A stretch of 64,000 bases of DNA from Rhodococcus triatomae. GTDB taxonomy: Bacteria > Actinomycetota > Actinomycetes > Mycobacteriales > Mycobacteriaceae. A model generated the notes under the pieces. The model saw only the letters and a list, made by a program, of their open reading frames with translations. It was not told the DNA's origin and searched no databases. The stretch spans positions 1,426,001-1,490,000 of the forward strand of contig NZ_CP048814.1 in the NCBI RefSeq assembly GCF_014217785.1. Reading direction: 5' to 3'. Positions 9,299-18,719 of the stretch are shown in pieces; the stretch's first letter is position 1, and the number at the start of each line of letters is the position of its first letter. A program made the translations under genes and the position numbers.

Positions 9299-10717
9299 AT
9301 GACCCGCGTAGGCACCGCCGATGTCGGCTTCCGTTCGGAGCGGGGGCCGATCCTCGCCTCACTCATGCTCACGACGTCGCTCGTCGCACTGGACTCGACG
9401 ATCATCGCGACCGCCGTGTTCACCATCGTCGGCGACCTCGGCGGATTCGCCTCGTTCCCGTGGCTGTTCTCGGTGTATCTGCTCACCCAGGCCGTGTCGG
9501 TACCGATCTACGGCAAGCTCGCCGACATCGTCGGCCGCAAGCCGGTCATGATGTGGGGCATCGCGCTGTTCCTGCTCGGTTCCGTCCTGTGCGGGCTGGC
9601 CTGGAGCATGCCCGCGCTCATCGCGTTCCGAGCGATCCAGGGCCTCGGCGCGGGCGCGGTCCAACCGATGAGCCTGACCATCGCGGGTGACATCTACACG
9701 CTCGCGGAGCGGGCGAAGGCGCAGGGCTATCTCGCGTCGGTGTGGGGCATCTCGGCGGTGGTCGGGCCCACGCTCGGCGGACTGTTCTCCGAGTACCTGT
9801 CGTGGCGGTGGATCTTCTTCGTCAACATCCCGCTGTGCCTGATCGCCGCCGTGGTGCTGTGGCGCAACTTCGACGAGAGACATGTACGGACCCCGCGCAC
9901 CATCGACTACGCCGGTGCCGTGCTGCTCACCGGAGGGGCGACGCTCGTCATCCTCGGCCTCCTCGAAGGCGGCCAGGCGTGGGCGTGGTCGTCACCGACC
10001 GGGGTGGGGATCTTCGTCGTCGGCGGCACACTGCTGGCCGCGTTCGCAGTCGTCGAGACGCGTGCGCCGGACCCCATCCTCCCGCTGTGGGTGCTCACCC
10101 GCCGGGTCCTCGTCGCGAGCAGCCTGGTCTCGCTGCTCGTCGGTGCCGTGGTCCTCGGCCTCACCACCTATGTACCGACCTTCGCGCAGGGGGTACTCGG
10201 GACCGGTGCGCTCGTCGCGGGATTCGCTCTGGCCACGCTCACCATCGGGTGGCCGATCGCCGCGTCCCGGGCCGGTTCGCTCTATCTCCGGTTCGGCTTC
10301 CGTGCCACGGCGCTCGGCGGCAGCGTGCTGGTGTCCTTCGGGACCGGGCTGACACTGATGCTGTCGCAGTCCTCCGCGATCTGGCACGTCGGACTGTTCT
10401 GTTTCGTGGTGGGCCTCGGCATGGGCCTGGTGGCCAGCCCGACGCTGATCGCCGCGCAGGCGAGCGTCGAGTGGGCGGACCGCGGGGTGGTCACGTCGAC
10501 GAACATGTTCGCGCGGTCCATCGGCAGTGCCGTCGGGGTCGCGGTGTTCGGCGCGATCGTGGCCGCGAACATCTCCGATCCGTCGGCACCGGCGCCCGGC
10601 GAGCTGGCCGACGCCGTACACCTGGTGTTCGCGGGCGGATTCGTGTGCGCACTGGTGATGGTGACCGCAGCCGCGCTGATGCCGGGACGGGCCCGACCGT
10701 CCACCCCCACACCATGA
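9299..10717 (+). CDS. DHA2-family (EmrB/QacA-type) drug:proton antiporter
   Basis: A 472-residue multi-pass membrane protein of the major facilitator superfamily. The loop 2-3 motif A is '[16 protein letters not shown]' at residues 72-87. The antiporter motif C 'GPTLGGLF' is near residue 157, followed by '[11 protein letters not shown]', the typical EmrB/QacA signature. 'LDSTIIATA' in the first helix is also diagnostic. It should expel lipophilic drugs or metabolites using the proton gradient. Mtb has an emrB gene (Rv0783c) at the matching place beside purC-ptrB. The ATG at 9299 follows an AGGA site. Confidence 0.88.
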   Translation: MTRVGTADVGFRSERGPILASLMLTTSLVALDSTIIATAVFTIVGDLGGFASFPWLFSVYLLTQAVSVPIYGKLADIVGRKPVMMWGIALFLLGSVLCGLAWSMPALIAFRAIQGLGAGAVQPMSLTIAGDIYTLAERAKAQGYLASVWGISAVVGPTLGGLFSEYLSWRWIFFVNIPLCLIAAVVLWRNFDERHVRTPRTIDYAGAVLLTGGATLVILGLLEGGQAWAWSSPTGVGIFVVGGTLLAAFAVVETRAPDPILPLWVLTRRVLVASSLVSLLVGAVVLGLTTYVPTFAQGVLGTGALVAGFALATLTIGWPIAASRAGSLYLRFGFRATALGGSVLVSFGTGLTLMLSQSSAIWHVGLFCFVVGLGMGLVASPTLIAAQASVEWADRGVVTSTNMFARSIGSAVGVAVFGAIVAANISDPSAPAPGELADAVHLVFAGGFVCALVMVTAAALMPGRARPSTPTP

Positions 10718-10796
10718 CGGCTCCGGGGCAACCCTTGTACTCGTCACGGTGTCGAACCCTGTTCGCCGAGCCCCACCGCCCCTAGCGTCCGCAGAC

Positions 10797-11312
10797 ATGA
10801 CCCAATCCTCCGTGACCCGGCTCGGCGCGATCGTCGCCGCGACGCGTGACGCCGTGGCGGCCGACCCGGCGAACGCGCACGCCGTCTTCCGCGCCTCCGC
10901 CACCGCCCACGACGCCGTCGCCAGCACCGTCGAGACCGGGCAGCACCGGTTCGAGGTGGACGAGCCGCCGGCGCTCGGTGGCGGGGCCACTGCCGCGAAC
11001 CCGGTCGAGTACTACCTGGGATCGCTGCTGGCCTGCCAGGTCGTCACCTACCGGTTCTGGGCCGATCGGCTCGGCATCCGCGTCGACGACATCACTGCCC
11101 GGGCGGAGGGCGACCTGGACGTGCGGGGCTTCTTCGGCCTCGACGACGAGGTGCGCCCCGGGTTCGGGGAGGTCCGGGTCGTCGTCACCGTCTCCGGGCC
11201 CGAGGACGACGTCCGCTATGCCGAACTCCAGGAAGCCGTCGACGCACACTGCCCGGTGCTGGACCTGACCCGCAATGCGACGCCGGTGCACACGGTCCTC
11301 GAGACGGCCTGA
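10797..11312 (+). CDS. OsmC/Ohr-family peroxiredoxin
   Basis: A 171-residue thiol peroxidase that reduces organic hydroperoxides. The two conserved cysteines are at residues 80 ('GSLLACQV') and 152 ('DAHCPVLD'), as in OsmC, and 'NPVEYYLGSLLACQ' is the family core. The chosen ATG at 10797 removes a proline-rich in-frame leader starting at 10749. It lies 79 bases after the exporter stop, on the same strand, and may be cotranscribed or have its own promoter. No OhrR-type regulator is nearby. Confidence 0.88.
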   Translation: MTQSSVTRLGAIVAATRDAVAADPANAHAVFRASATAHDAVASTVETGQHRFEVDEPPALGGGATAANPVEYYLGSLLACQVVTYRFWADRLGIRVDDITARAEGDLDVRGFFGLDDEVRPGFGEVRVVVTVSGPEDDVRYAELQEAVDAHCPVLDLTRNATPVHTVLETA

Positions 11313-11348
11313 GCCGCCGGGACCGGCGAACCGGAATCGGAACGGGAG

Positions 11349-11759
11349 TCAGAGCAGCGCGCGAATACCCGCGGCGGTGCGATCGAGTGCCGCCCGCGGC
11401 GGCATCGACGGCAGCGGCCCGCGCAGGCCGAAGCCGTCGCCCTCGCGGCGCGGAATCACGTGCAGGTGCGCGTGGAAGACTTCCTGACCTGCGGCGACCC
11501 CGTCGGCCTGTAGCAGGTTGACACCGTCCACATCGGGCGCGGTACGGAGCGCGGCCCCGATCGTGCAGGCGACCCGGAACATGGCACCCGCATCCTCCGG
11601 ATCGAGAGTCCCCAGCCCCGCGGCGTGCCTCTTCGGGATCACCAGCAGGTGACCGGGCGTGAACGGCCGGATGTCCAGGAACGCCAGCACGGCCTCGTCC
11701 TCGTGGACGACGCTCGCGTCGGCCTCCCGCGCGACGATCGCGCAGAAGATGCAGTTCAC
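11349..11759 (-). CDS. HIT-family nucleotide hydrolase, zinc-binding type
   Basis: A 136-residue histidine-triad protein. The catalytic triad HxHxH is His96-Ala-His98-Leu-His100 in 'FHAHLHVIPRR'. Cys3 and Cys6 in 'NCIFCAI' are the N-terminal pair that binds zinc in HinT-like members. Such enzymes hydrolyse purine phosphoramidates or adenylated intermediates. The GTG start at 11759 overlaps the purB stop (GTGA), so it is translated with purB. A role in clearing AMP adducts would fit that link but is inference. Confidence 0.92.
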   Translation of the reverse strand: MNCIFCAIVAREADASVVHEDEAVLAFLDIRPFTPGHLLVIPKRHAAGLGTLDPEDAGAMFRVACTIGAALRTAPDVDGVNLLQADGVAAGQEVFHAHLHVIPRREGDGFGLRGPLPSMPPRAALDRTAAGIRALL

Positions 11760-13177
11760 AGGATGGGCGACGGAGTGTAGGCCGCCGCCTCCGGGTGTGT
11801 GTCCACCAGCGCCTGCACGGCTCCGATCACCTCGGCCACCTGGGCCTCCGCGGCACCGACGAACGCCGTCTTGTCGGCGAGGAGTTCGTCCAGTTGCGGC
11901 CGGTCCAGCGGCAGCCGCGAGTCGGCGGCGAGCCGATCGAGCAGGTCGGGTTCGCGCCCGTCCTCACGCATCGCGAGCGCCACCGCGACCGCGTTCTCCT
12001 TGATCGCCTCGTGCGCGGTCTCACGCCCCACCCCGGCTCGCACCGCGGCCATGAGCACCTTGGTGGTCGCCAGGAACGGCAGATACCGCTCGAGCTCCTT
12101 CTCGACGACCGCGGGGTAGGCGCCGAACTCGGCGAGCACCGTCAGGAAGGTCTCCATCATCCCGTCGATCGCGAAGAACGCGTCCGGCAGCGCGACCCGG
12201 CGCACCACCGAGCAGAACACGTCGCCCTCGTTCCACTGGGCACCCGCCAACTCTGCCGCCATGGACCCGTAGCCGCGCAGCACCACCTGCAGGCCGTTGA
12301 CCCGCTCGCAGGACCGGGTGTTCATCTTGTGGGGCATCGCGGACGAACCCACCTGCCCCGGCTGAAATCCCTCGGTGACGAGTTCGTGCCCGGCCATCAA
12401 CCGGATGGTGTGCGCCAGGGACGACGGCCCGGCACCCACCTGCACGAGCGCGGACAGGACGTCGTGGTCGAGCGAGCGAGGATAGATCTGCCCGACGCTG
12501 GTGAGCACCTCGGAGAATCCCAGGTGCCGCGCGACGGTCCGCTCGAGAATCGCGAGCTTCTCGGCGTCGCCACCGAGGAGATCGAGCATGTCCTGTGCCG
12601 TGCCCATCGGGCCCTTGATTCCGCGCAGCGGATAGCGGTCGATCAGCTCACGCAACCGGGTGAGCGCGGCCAACAGTTCGTCGGCCGCGGACGCGAACCG
12701 CTTGCCGAGCGTCGTCGCCTGCGCCGCCACGTTGTGCGAGCGCCCGGCCATCACCAGCGAGCCGTACTGCGCCGCGCGTTCGGCGAGGCGGGCCGCGATC
12801 GCGACACCGTGGTCGTGCACGTGCTGCAGCGAGCGCCGGATCTGCAGCTGCTCGACGTTCTCGGTGAGATCTCGGCTGGTCATGCCCTTGTGGATCTGCT
12901 CGTGCCCGGCGAGTTCGTTGAACTCCTCGATCCTGGCCTTCACGTCGTGCCGGGTGACGCGCTCACGTTCGGCGATCGAGCGGAGGTCCACATCGTTCAG
13001 GACCCGCTCGTAGTCGGCGACCGCGTCGGCCGGGACGTCGATCCCGAGCTCGGCCTGGGCTCGCAGAACCGCGAGCCACAGCTGCCGCTCGAGGACCACC
13101 TTGTGCTCGGGAGACCAGAGCGCCACCAGTTCGGGGCTCGCGTAGCGGGTGGCAAGGACGTTCGGAATGCTGGTCAC
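11756..13177 (-). CDS. purB: Adenylosuccinate lyase
   Basis: A 473-residue enzyme that removes fumarate from SAICAR and from adenylosuccinate, acting twice in purine synthesis. The fumarase/aspartase superfamily signature 'GSSAMPHKMNTRSCE' lies near residue 283, and the catalytic histidine loop 'TSRDLTENVEQLQIRRSL' is near residue 85. The start is GTG at 13177, where the family N-terminus 'TSIPNVLATRYASPE' begins. It is upstream of and coupled to the HIT gene. The Mtb equivalent Rv0777 occupies the same neighbourhood. Confidence 0.96.
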   Translation of the reverse strand: MTSIPNVLATRYASPELVALWSPEHKVVLERQLWLAVLRAQAELGIDVPADAVADYERVLNDVDLRSIAERERVTRHDVKARIEEFNELAGHEQIHKGMTSRDLTENVEQLQIRRSLQHVHDHGVAIAARLAERAAQYGSLVMAGRSHNVAAQATTLGKRFASAADELLAALTRLRELIDRYPLRGIKGPMGTAQDMLDLLGGDAEKLAILERTVARHLGFSEVLTSVGQIYPRSLDHDVLSALVQVGAGPSSLAHTIRLMAGHELVTEGFQPGQVGSSAMPHKMNTRSCERVNGLQVVLRGYGSMAAELAGAQWNEGDVFCSVVRRVALPDAFFAIDGMMETFLTVLAEFGAYPAVVEKELERYLPFLATTKVLMAAVRAGVGRETAHEAIKENAVAVALAMREDGREPDLLDRLAADSRLPLDRPQLDELLADKTAFVGAAEAQVAEVIGAVQALVDTHPEAAAYTPSPIL

Positions 13178-13200
13178 GGGCGCCCAGTTTACGCAGCGTC

Positions 13201-13812
13201 CTAGTGCTCCTCGCCGTCGTGGTACTCCGCCTGCGGTGCCAGGACGTCGATGACGTCCAGTAGCAGCGTCCGGGCGGCCGCCCTGAGATCGGGATCGCGA
13301 TTGCCGATCCCACAGACCATCGCGCCGTCGATCACCGACACCAGCCGCCGGGGACGGCCGCGGTCGTCCCGATCCGAGCGGCGGCACGCCTCGGCGACGA
13401 CGTCGTCGATCTGACTGCGCAATCGGATCTGGACGTCCCGCAGTTCGGGGCGGCGGGCCGCGGCAACCAGCCATTCGTACCGCGCCGCGAGACGCTCGGC
13501 GTCGCCGGAGCCCACCACCAGATCGACGAGGAGATCGACCGTCGACTCCCTGCCCCGGCGACGATGGGTGACCTGCCGGACATGGTTGCGCATCTCGTCG
13601 AGATCCCGGGCGCCGTTGCGTTCGACGGCGGCGGCGATCAGCTCGTCGAGCGATTCGAAGTAGTACGTCGTCGATGCCAGCGGCAGTCCGGAACGTGACG
13701 CGACCGAGCGGTGTCGCACCGCCTCGAACCCGCCCTCGAGGAGCAGGTCGGCAGCGGCATCCACCAGCGCCTGGCGACGCCGTTCACCTTTGGGAGTTGC
13801 CGCGGTGGACAC
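13201..13812 (-). CDS. TetR-family transcriptional regulator
   Basis: About 203 residues, with an N-terminal helix-turn-helix: 'ALVDAAADLLLEGGFEAVRHRSVASRSGLPLASTTYYFES' spans residues 14-53 in the usual TetR pattern. The C-terminal part is a ligand-binding helical domain ending in a short acidic-histidine tail. The stop is 23 bases before purB. The start could be GTG 13812 or an upstream in-frame codon (13824 or 13860). In Mtb a TetR gene, Rv0775, also sits beside purB. Target and ligand are unknown. Confidence 0.88.
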   Translation of the reverse strand: MSTAATPKGERRRQALVDAAADLLLEGGFEAVRHRSVASRSGLPLASTTYYFESLDELIAAAVERNGARDLDEMRNHVRQVTHRRRGRESTVDLLVDLVVGSGDAERLAARYEWLVAAARRPELRDVQIRLRSQIDDVVAEACRRSDRDDRGRPRRLVSVIDGAMVCGIGNRDPDLRAAARTLLLDVIDVLAPQAEYHDGEEH

Positions 13813-13878
13813 CGCTTCATCGTGCCAGTCACCTGCTCGATTCCAAGGGTGTTTCGGCACACGAACTGCAAGATTCGA

Positions 13879-15060
13879 CTAGTTTCGGCCCCTGTTCCGG
13901 GCCGGTAGGGAACGCAGGCGGGCGATCGCCTCCTCCACGTCCGCCGTCGCCCCCGCGAAGGACAGCCGGACGGTGCGGTGTCCACGCACGGGGTCGAAGT
14001 CGATCCCGGGTGCGAGAGCCACGCCGGTCTCGTGCAGCAACCTCGCGCACCAGGCCGACGAATCGTCGGTGAGCCCGCCGATGTCGGCGTAGACGTAGAA
14101 CGCACCGTCCGCGGGGGCCAGGTCCGCGAATCCCAGGTCGGGCAGGCCCTTCAGCAGCAGGCCCCGGTTGACGGCGTAGCGGGCGACGTGCCCGGACAGT
14201 TCGGCGCGCGACGCGTCGGTGAACGCCGCGACGGCCGCGTGCTGGGAGATCGCCGGCGGACACACGGTCATGTTCGACGCGAGACGCTGCAACGGACGGC
14301 GCAGCCGAGGCGGGGCGAGCATCCAGCCGAGGCGCCACCCGGTCATGGAGAAGTACTTCGACACCGAGCCGATCACGACCGCGTCGCGCGAGGTCTCCCA
14401 GGCGCTACTCGTCCGCTGTTCGCCGAACTCGATGCCGTGATAGATCTCGTCGGAGACGAGCAGGGTGCCGTGTTCGTCGCACCAGCGGGCCAGGGCCGCC
14501 AGTTCGGCGGCGTCGATGACCGTCCCGGTGGGGTTGGCGGGGCTCGCCACGATCAGGCCCGCGGGCGGTTCCGGGAGCGCCTCGAGCATGTCGACGGTGG
14601 GTTGGAACCGGGTGTCGGCGCCGCATTCGAGTTCGACCACCGCACAGCCGAGCGCGGCGAGCGTGTTGCGGTAGGCCGGGTAGCCCGGTCGCGTGACGAC
14701 GACGGTGTCTCCCGCGTCGAAGGCCGCCAGGAACAGGAGTGTGAACGCGCCCGACGATCCGGTGGTGACCACGACGTCGTCCGCGTCGACCTCCACGTCG
14801 TAGCGAGTGGCGTGGTACCGCGCGATTGCCGTGCGCAGTTCGGGAATCCCGAAGGTCTCGGTGTAGCCGAGCAGTTCGGTGTCGAGCGCAGAGCGGGTCG
14901 CGGCGAGTACCGGCCGAGGTGCCGGGGTCGACGGCTGCCCGGCCGCGAGCGACAGGACGTCACCGTGCGTGCGCCGGCGTTCCGCCGCCGCCTTCCACAC
15001 GTCCATGACATGGAAGGTCTCGATCTGGGATCGCCGTGATTCGGCGCGTTCGGCTCGCAC
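13879..15060 (-). CDS. PLP-dependent aminotransferase, class I/II
   Basis: A 393-residue fold-type I aminotransferase. The lysine that binds pyridoxal phosphate is in 'SVSKYFSMTGWRLGW' near residue 238. Cofactor-contacting motifs 'TTGSSGAFTLLFLAAFD', 'SPANPTG' and 'SDEIYHG' are all present, so the enzyme looks active. The branch is close to the aspartate/aromatic aminotransferases, but the substrate cannot be told from sequence. The start is GTG at 15060. It reads toward the TetR gene, leaving a 66-base gap. Confidence 0.9.
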   Translation of the reverse strand: MRAERAESRRSQIETFHVMDVWKAAAERRRTHGDVLSLAAGQPSTPAPRPVLAATRSALDTELLGYTETFGIPELRTAIARYHATRYDVEVDADDVVVTTGSSGAFTLLFLAAFDAGDTVVVTRPGYPAYRNTLAALGCAVVELECGADTRFQPTVDMLEALPEPPAGLIVASPANPTGTVIDAAELAALARWCDEHGTLLVSDEIYHGIEFGEQRTSSAWETSRDAVVIGSVSKYFSMTGWRLGWMLAPPRLRRPLQRLASNMTVCPPAISQHAAVAAFTDASRAELSGHVARYAVNRGLLLKGLPDLGFADLAPADGAFYVYADIGGLTDDSSAWCARLLHETGVALAPGIDFDPVRGHRTVRLSFAGATADVEEAIARLRSLPARNRGRN

Positions 15061-15191
15061 GCACCCGACGGTAGCGGGTCCACACGAGACGAGGCGGTGC
15101 GCATCCCGGCTCCCGTGACCGGGCCGGGCGTACGCACCGCCTCGTTCGACTATCGCGCTGTCCGACTATCCGTCGCGACGTACCTCGGGCG

Positions 15192-15260
15192 TCAGAGCCC
15201 ACCCAGCAGCAGGTGCAGAAGATCCCCGACGATTCCGATGAGTCCGGCAACGAGTCCCAT
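15192..15260 (-). CDS. 22-residue hydrophobic peptide
   Basis: A tiny open frame encodes MGLVAGLIGIVGDLLHLLLGGL. It has an AAGGGA ribosome site six bases before the ATG, on the same strand as the aminotransferase and purD genes. The peptide is almost wholly Leu/Gly/Ile/Val with a single Asp and His, as expected for one amphipathic or membrane-inserted helix. An in-frame GTG or ATG upstream would extend it with a basic segment (KRMPKTKG). I do not recognise it. A peptide with membrane activity is one possibility, a chance frame another. Confidence 0.5.
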   Translation of the reverse strand: MGLVAGLIGIVGDLLHLLLGGL

Positions 15261-15313
15261 GGTGATTCCCTTCGTCTTCGGCATCCGCTTCGAAGCGGCG
15301 CCCTTCACGTGAA

Positions 15314-15349
15314 CCCGCCGGGTGAACCATCGCGGAACCACCCGGCGGG
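15314..15349 (-). terminator. GC-rich stem-loop downstream of purD
   Basis: Arms CCCGCCGGGTG (15314-15324) and CACCCGGCGGG (15339-15349) are perfect complements with a 14-base loop, 150 bases beyond the purD stop. No T run follows. It may end purD transcription or form part of the leader of the 22-residue peptide gene 54 bases further on. Confidence 0.55.
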
Positions 15350-15501
15350 GCTCGATGTTCGAGCCGGGAACGAACCTAGGAAGGCCCTGTTGCCTGTTTG
15401 TTGCCGGTAGGTAATGAACCGTCCGGACCGGAGAAACCTGTCACCCGGCCCGCGAAAAACCGCCGGTGACAAGGAAATTGGTCGATCGTTCAGATCGACA
15501 T

Positions 15502-16752
15502 TCAGATCGAGATACGGCCTTCGACGGCGGCCAGTCCGATGTCGGTGCGGTAGTGGCCACCCGGCAGTCCGACGCCCGCGAGCTTCTCGTACGCGTCGGC
15601 GCGAGCGCCCGCCAGATCCGCGCCGACACCGACGACGGCGAGCACTCGTCCCCCTGCCGAGACGATCTTGCCGTCCACGGACTTCGTTCCCGCGTGCAGC
15701 ACTCCCTCGGCGTCCGCACCCGTGATCACGTCTCCGGTGCGGGGCGTCGCCGGGTAGTACTCCGCGGCGAGGACGACGGTGACCGCTGCACCGTCGCGCC
15801 AACGGGGCGGTGCCACCGAGTCCAGCGTTCCGGTGGCGGTGGCGTTCAGCAGTTCGCCGAGGGGACTGTCGAGGAGAGCGAGGACCGCCTGTGTCTCGGG
15901 GTCGCCGAAGCGGCAGTTGAACTCGACGACGGCCGGCCCGTCCTTCCCGATCGCCAGCCCGGCGTAGAGCAGACCGCTGAACGGCGAACCCCGCTTCACC
16001 AACTCGGCGGCGACGGGCTCGACGACGTTCTCGACGATCTCGGCGACGGTCTCCTCGGGCAGCCACGGCAGCGGCGTGTAGGCGCCCATGCCGCCGGTGT
16101 TGGGCCCGGTGTCGCCGTCGCCGACCCTCTTGTGGTCCTGCGCCGGGAGCAGGGGGACGACGGTCTCGCCGTCCACCAGACAGAACAGGGACACCTCGGG
16201 CCCGTCGAGATAGGACTCCAGCAACACCGGGTGACCGCTCTCGAGCAGTTCGGCGGCATGCGCGCGAGCGATGTCCCGGTCGGTGGTCACGACGACACCC
16301 TTACCGGCCGCGAGACCGTCGTCCTTGACGACCCAGTGCGGACCGAACCGGTCCAGCGCCTCGTCGAGCCTGGCGGGGGTGTCCACCACCTCGCTGTGCG
16401 CGGTGCGCACGCCGGCGGACGCCATGACGTCCTTGGCGAAGGCCTTGGAACCTTCGATCCTGGCCGCGTCGGCGGACGGCCCGAAGCACGCGATCCCGGC
16501 CTCCCGGACGGCGTCCGCGACCCCGAGGACCAGCGGCACTTCCGGGCCGATGACCACGAGGTCGGCAGCGAGCGACTTCGCCAGGGCGACCACCGCGTCC
16601 TTGGAGGCGACGTCGACGGAATGCTGCTCGGCGATCTCCGCCGTGCCCGCGTTGCCGGGGGCGCACATCAGCGCCGAAACGCCGGGGTCGCGGGAGAGGG
16701 CGAGCAGGAGGGCATGTTCACGGGCACCGGAGCCGATAACGAGTACGCGCAC
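15502..16752 (-). CDS. purD: Phosphoribosylamine-glycine ligase
   Basis: A 416-residue ATP-grasp enzyme making glycinamide ribonucleotide, the second step of purine synthesis. The start '[18 protein letters not shown]' is the PurD hallmark, with '[20 protein letters not shown]' and '[21 protein letters not shown]' in the ATP-grasp core and '[14 protein letters not shown]' near the metal site. The start is GTG at 16752. It is the third purine gene in this region besides purB and purC (Mtb Rv0772). A 131-base gap separates it from the divergent flavin-binding gene. Confidence 0.96.
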   Translation of the reverse strand: MRVLVIGSGAREHALLLALSRDPGVSALMCAPGNAGTAEIAEQHSVDVASKDAVVALAKSLAADLVVIGPEVPLVLGVADAVREAGIACFGPSADAARIEGSKAFAKDVMASAGVRTAHSEVVDTPARLDEALDRFGPHWVVKDDGLAAGKGVVVTTDRDIARAHAAELLESGHPVLLESYLDGPEVSLFCLVDGETVVPLLPAQDHKRVGDGDTGPNTGGMGAYTPLPWLPEETVAEIVENVVEPVAAELVKRGSPFSGLLYAGLAIGKDGPAVVEFNCRFGDPETQAVLALLDSPLGELLNATATGTLDSVAPPRWRDGAAVTVVLAAEYYPATPRTGDVITGADAEGVLHAGTKSVDGKIVSAGGRVLAVVGVGADLAGARADAYEKLAGVGLPGGHYRTDIGLAAVEGRISI

Positions 16753-16883
16753 GGCCTTCAGACTACGGCCTGCGCCGGCCGGGTTTGGCAGCGGTAGGGC
16801 GGCGGGTATCCGCCGGTACCGACCCGAACGGCGACCTGCCCCGAGGAACGTCCCGCGTGGCGACGAGCGAGGAGTGATCGACG

Positions 16884-17300
16884 ATGAGCGAACCCGTGAC
16901 CCACCCCGGTGGCGAGCCCCTGTCCGAGGACCGGTGCTGGGAGCACCTCGCGACGTCGAATCTCGGCCGCCTGATCGTGGTGGTCGAGGGCCGCCCGGAA
17001 GTGTTCCCGGTGAACTACGCGGTCGGCGATCGCACCGTGGTGTTCCGGACCGGGGAGGGGGACAAACTCGCGGAGCTGACCGTGTACCCGAACATCGCCT
17101 TCGAGGTCGACCACGTCGACGAGACCCTCGCGTGGAGCGTGGTACTGCACGGACGGGCCCGCACGCTGACGCACTACGACGAGATCCAGCGCGCGGAGGA
17201 ACTCGATCTGCACGCGTGGGCACCCGGCGAGAAGTACAACTTCGTCGTGATCGAACCCGCCGACCTCACCGGACGCAGATTCACCCGCACCCCCGCCTGA
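16884..17300 (+). CDS. Pyridoxamine 5'-phosphate oxidase-family flavin-binding protein
   Basis: A 138-residue split-barrel protein. '[30 protein letters not shown]' (residues 18-47) and '[11 protein letters not shown]' match the Nim-like/PNPOx superfamily that binds FMN or F420. The full pyridoxamine oxidase is much longer, so vitamin B6 synthesis is unlikely; nitro reduction, F420-linked reduction or heme binding are alternatives. A GAGGAG ribosome site precedes the ATG. The next gene on the strand is the HIT protein, 40 bases on. Confidence 0.83.
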   Translation: MSEPVTHPGGEPLSEDRCWEHLATSNLGRLIVVVEGRPEVFPVNYAVGDRTVVFRTGEGDKLAELTVYPNIAFEVDHVDETLAWSVVLHGRARTLTHYDEIQRAEELDLHAWAPGEKYNFVVIEPADLTGRRFTRTPA

Positions 17301-17340
17301 CCCGGTCGAGGAACGGAGCCGGCGGAGATAGCCTCACGAC

Positions 17341-17766
17341 ATGCCTTCAGTATTCAGCGCCATCATCAACGGGGACCTCCCCGGCCGGTTCGTGTGGGAG
17401 GACGACAACGTCGTCGCCTTCCTCACCATCGCCCCTGTCACCCAGGGACACACCCTGGTCGTGCCACGACGCGAGGTCGACCAGTGGCAGGAGGTGGACG
17501 GCGAGCTGTTCGCCGAGGTCACCGATGTCGCGCGATCGGTGGGCCGGGCAGTGCGCACGGCGTTCGACGCCCCGCGGGCCGGGCTGCTCATCGCCGGGCT
17601 CGAGGTGCCGCATCTGCACGTGCACGTGTTCCCCGCCTACGACATGGGCGACTTCGACATCAGCAAGGCCGACCCGTCCCCCTCACCCGAGTCGCTGGAC
17701 GAGGCGACCGAGAAACTGCGCGCGGCACTGCGCGAGCTGGGACACGGGGACCGGGTTCCCGACTGA
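17341..17766 (+). CDS. HIT-family protein without the zinc cysteines
   Basis: A 141-residue histidine-triad protein with His91-Leu-His93-Val-His95 in '[13 protein letters not shown]'. It lacks the CxxC pair seen in the other HIT gene at 11349. In Mtb the gene Rv0759c, also a HIT protein, lies beside phoPR, matching its place here. It probably hydrolyses a nucleotide phosphoramidate or dinucleotide; the substrate is unknown. Confidence 0.9.
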   Translation: MPSVFSAIINGDLPGRFVWEDDNVVAFLTIAPVTQGHTLVVPRREVDQWQEVDGELFAEVTDVARSVGRAVRTAFDAPRAGLLIAGLEVPHLHVHVFPAYDMGDFDISKADPSPSPESLDEATEKLRAALRELGHGDRVPD

Positions 17767-17786
17767 CCGAAGCAGGACCCTTTGCT

Positions 17787-17840
17787 CCCCGATCGCAACT
17801 ATGCAACAGTTCTCGAAACATTGTTGCATCGCGATCGGGG
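17787..17840 (+). promoter_or_regulatory. Nested inverted repeat overlapping a ribosome-binding site
   Basis: The outer arms CCCCGATCGC (17787-17796) and GCGATCGGGG (17831-17840) are perfect, as are the inner arms ATGCAACA (17801-17808) and TGTTGCAT (17822-17829). The last Gs of the 3' arm are the probable Shine-Dalgarno (GGGGG, 8 bases before the ATG at 17849). As RNA the hairpin would hide the ribosome site; as DNA the inner repeat looks like a dimeric repressor operator. Confidence 0.65.
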
Positions 17841-17848
17841 GCACGAAC

Positions 17849-18700
17849 ATGTCGCTCAGGCTCACTGCCGGTCCTGTCACCGAGGACCGGGGCTCCGCCC
17901 CGGCCGGAGCGCACGACACCGGCTCGGTCGGGCTCGGGGACATCACCCGGGAGGCATTCCTGTTCCTCGGAGCCGGATCGACGGTGATCCTGCAACTTGC
18001 CGAGCCCGGGGTGGGACACGGCGTCGCCGACCACAGCACCACCCTGGACCGGCCGCTGGACCGCCTGCGTACGACGATGACCTACATCTACGCGGTGACG
18101 CTGGGCACGGAGGACGAGCGGCGGCGGGTCGTCCGGATGGTGAACAAGGCGCACGTGCCGGTGCGCTCGGCGACGTACAACGCGTTCGATCCGGAACTCC
18201 AGCTGTGGGTGGCCGCGACGCTCTATCACGGCGCCGTGGATCTGCACGAGCGCTTCCACGGCCCCCTCGACGACGCGTCCGCCGATCGCGTCTACCGGGA
18301 GGCCGCGATCTACGGCACCGCACTGCAGGTCCGCGAGGACATGTGGCCGCAGGACCGTCACGCGTTCCGCGCCTACTGGACCGAGTCGCTGGACAACCTG
18401 TCGGTCGACGCCGAGGTCCGTCACTACGTCCGGCAACTATTGCGCGGCGGCCGGGCGCCCCGTCCGATCCGGGCGGCGACGGGCCTCAACCGATTCGTCA
18501 CGATCGGGCTGCTTCCGCCACAGCTGCGCGAGGCACTCGCGCTCCCGTGGTCGGATCGCGATCAGCGCAGATTCGATCGCCTGATGACGGTCCTGCCGCC
18601 CGTGTACAACCGGATGCCGGTGTGGCTGCGCACGCTTCCGTCGCGGTACTACCTGCGGGACATGCGGCGCCGACTCGCCGCGCATCGGCACGTGATCTGA
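17849..18700 (+). CDS. MpaB-family (DUF2236) oxygenase-like protein
   Basis: A 283-residue member of the family named after fungal MpaB and including latex-clearing-type oxygenases. Visible features are 'EAFLFLGAGSTVILQLAEPGVGHGVADHS' near the start, 'RLRTTMTYIYAVTLGT', 'FDPELQLWVAATLYHGAVDLHERFHG' and 'YWTESLDNLSV', typical of the family and rich in potential heme-ligand histidines. The substrate is unknown; fatty or isoprenoid molecules are family precedents. The ATG at 17849 is chosen because GGGGG precedes it. An ATG at 17801 would lie inside the hairpin. It converges on phoR. Confidence 0.8.
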   Translation: MSLRLTAGPVTEDRGSAPAGAHDTGSVGLGDITREAFLFLGAGSTVILQLAEPGVGHGVADHSTTLDRPLDRLRTTMTYIYAVTLGTEDERRRVVRMVNKAHVPVRSATYNAFDPELQLWVAATLYHGAVDLHERFHGPLDDASADRVYREAAIYGTALQVREDMWPQDRHAFRAYWTESLDNLSVDAEVRHYVRQLLRGGRAPRPIRAATGLNRFVTIGLLPPQLREALALPWSDRDQRRFDRLMTVLPPVYNRMPVWLRTLPSRYYLRDMRRRLAAHRHVI

Positions 18701-18719
18701 CGCCACGCGAGCGGAACGT

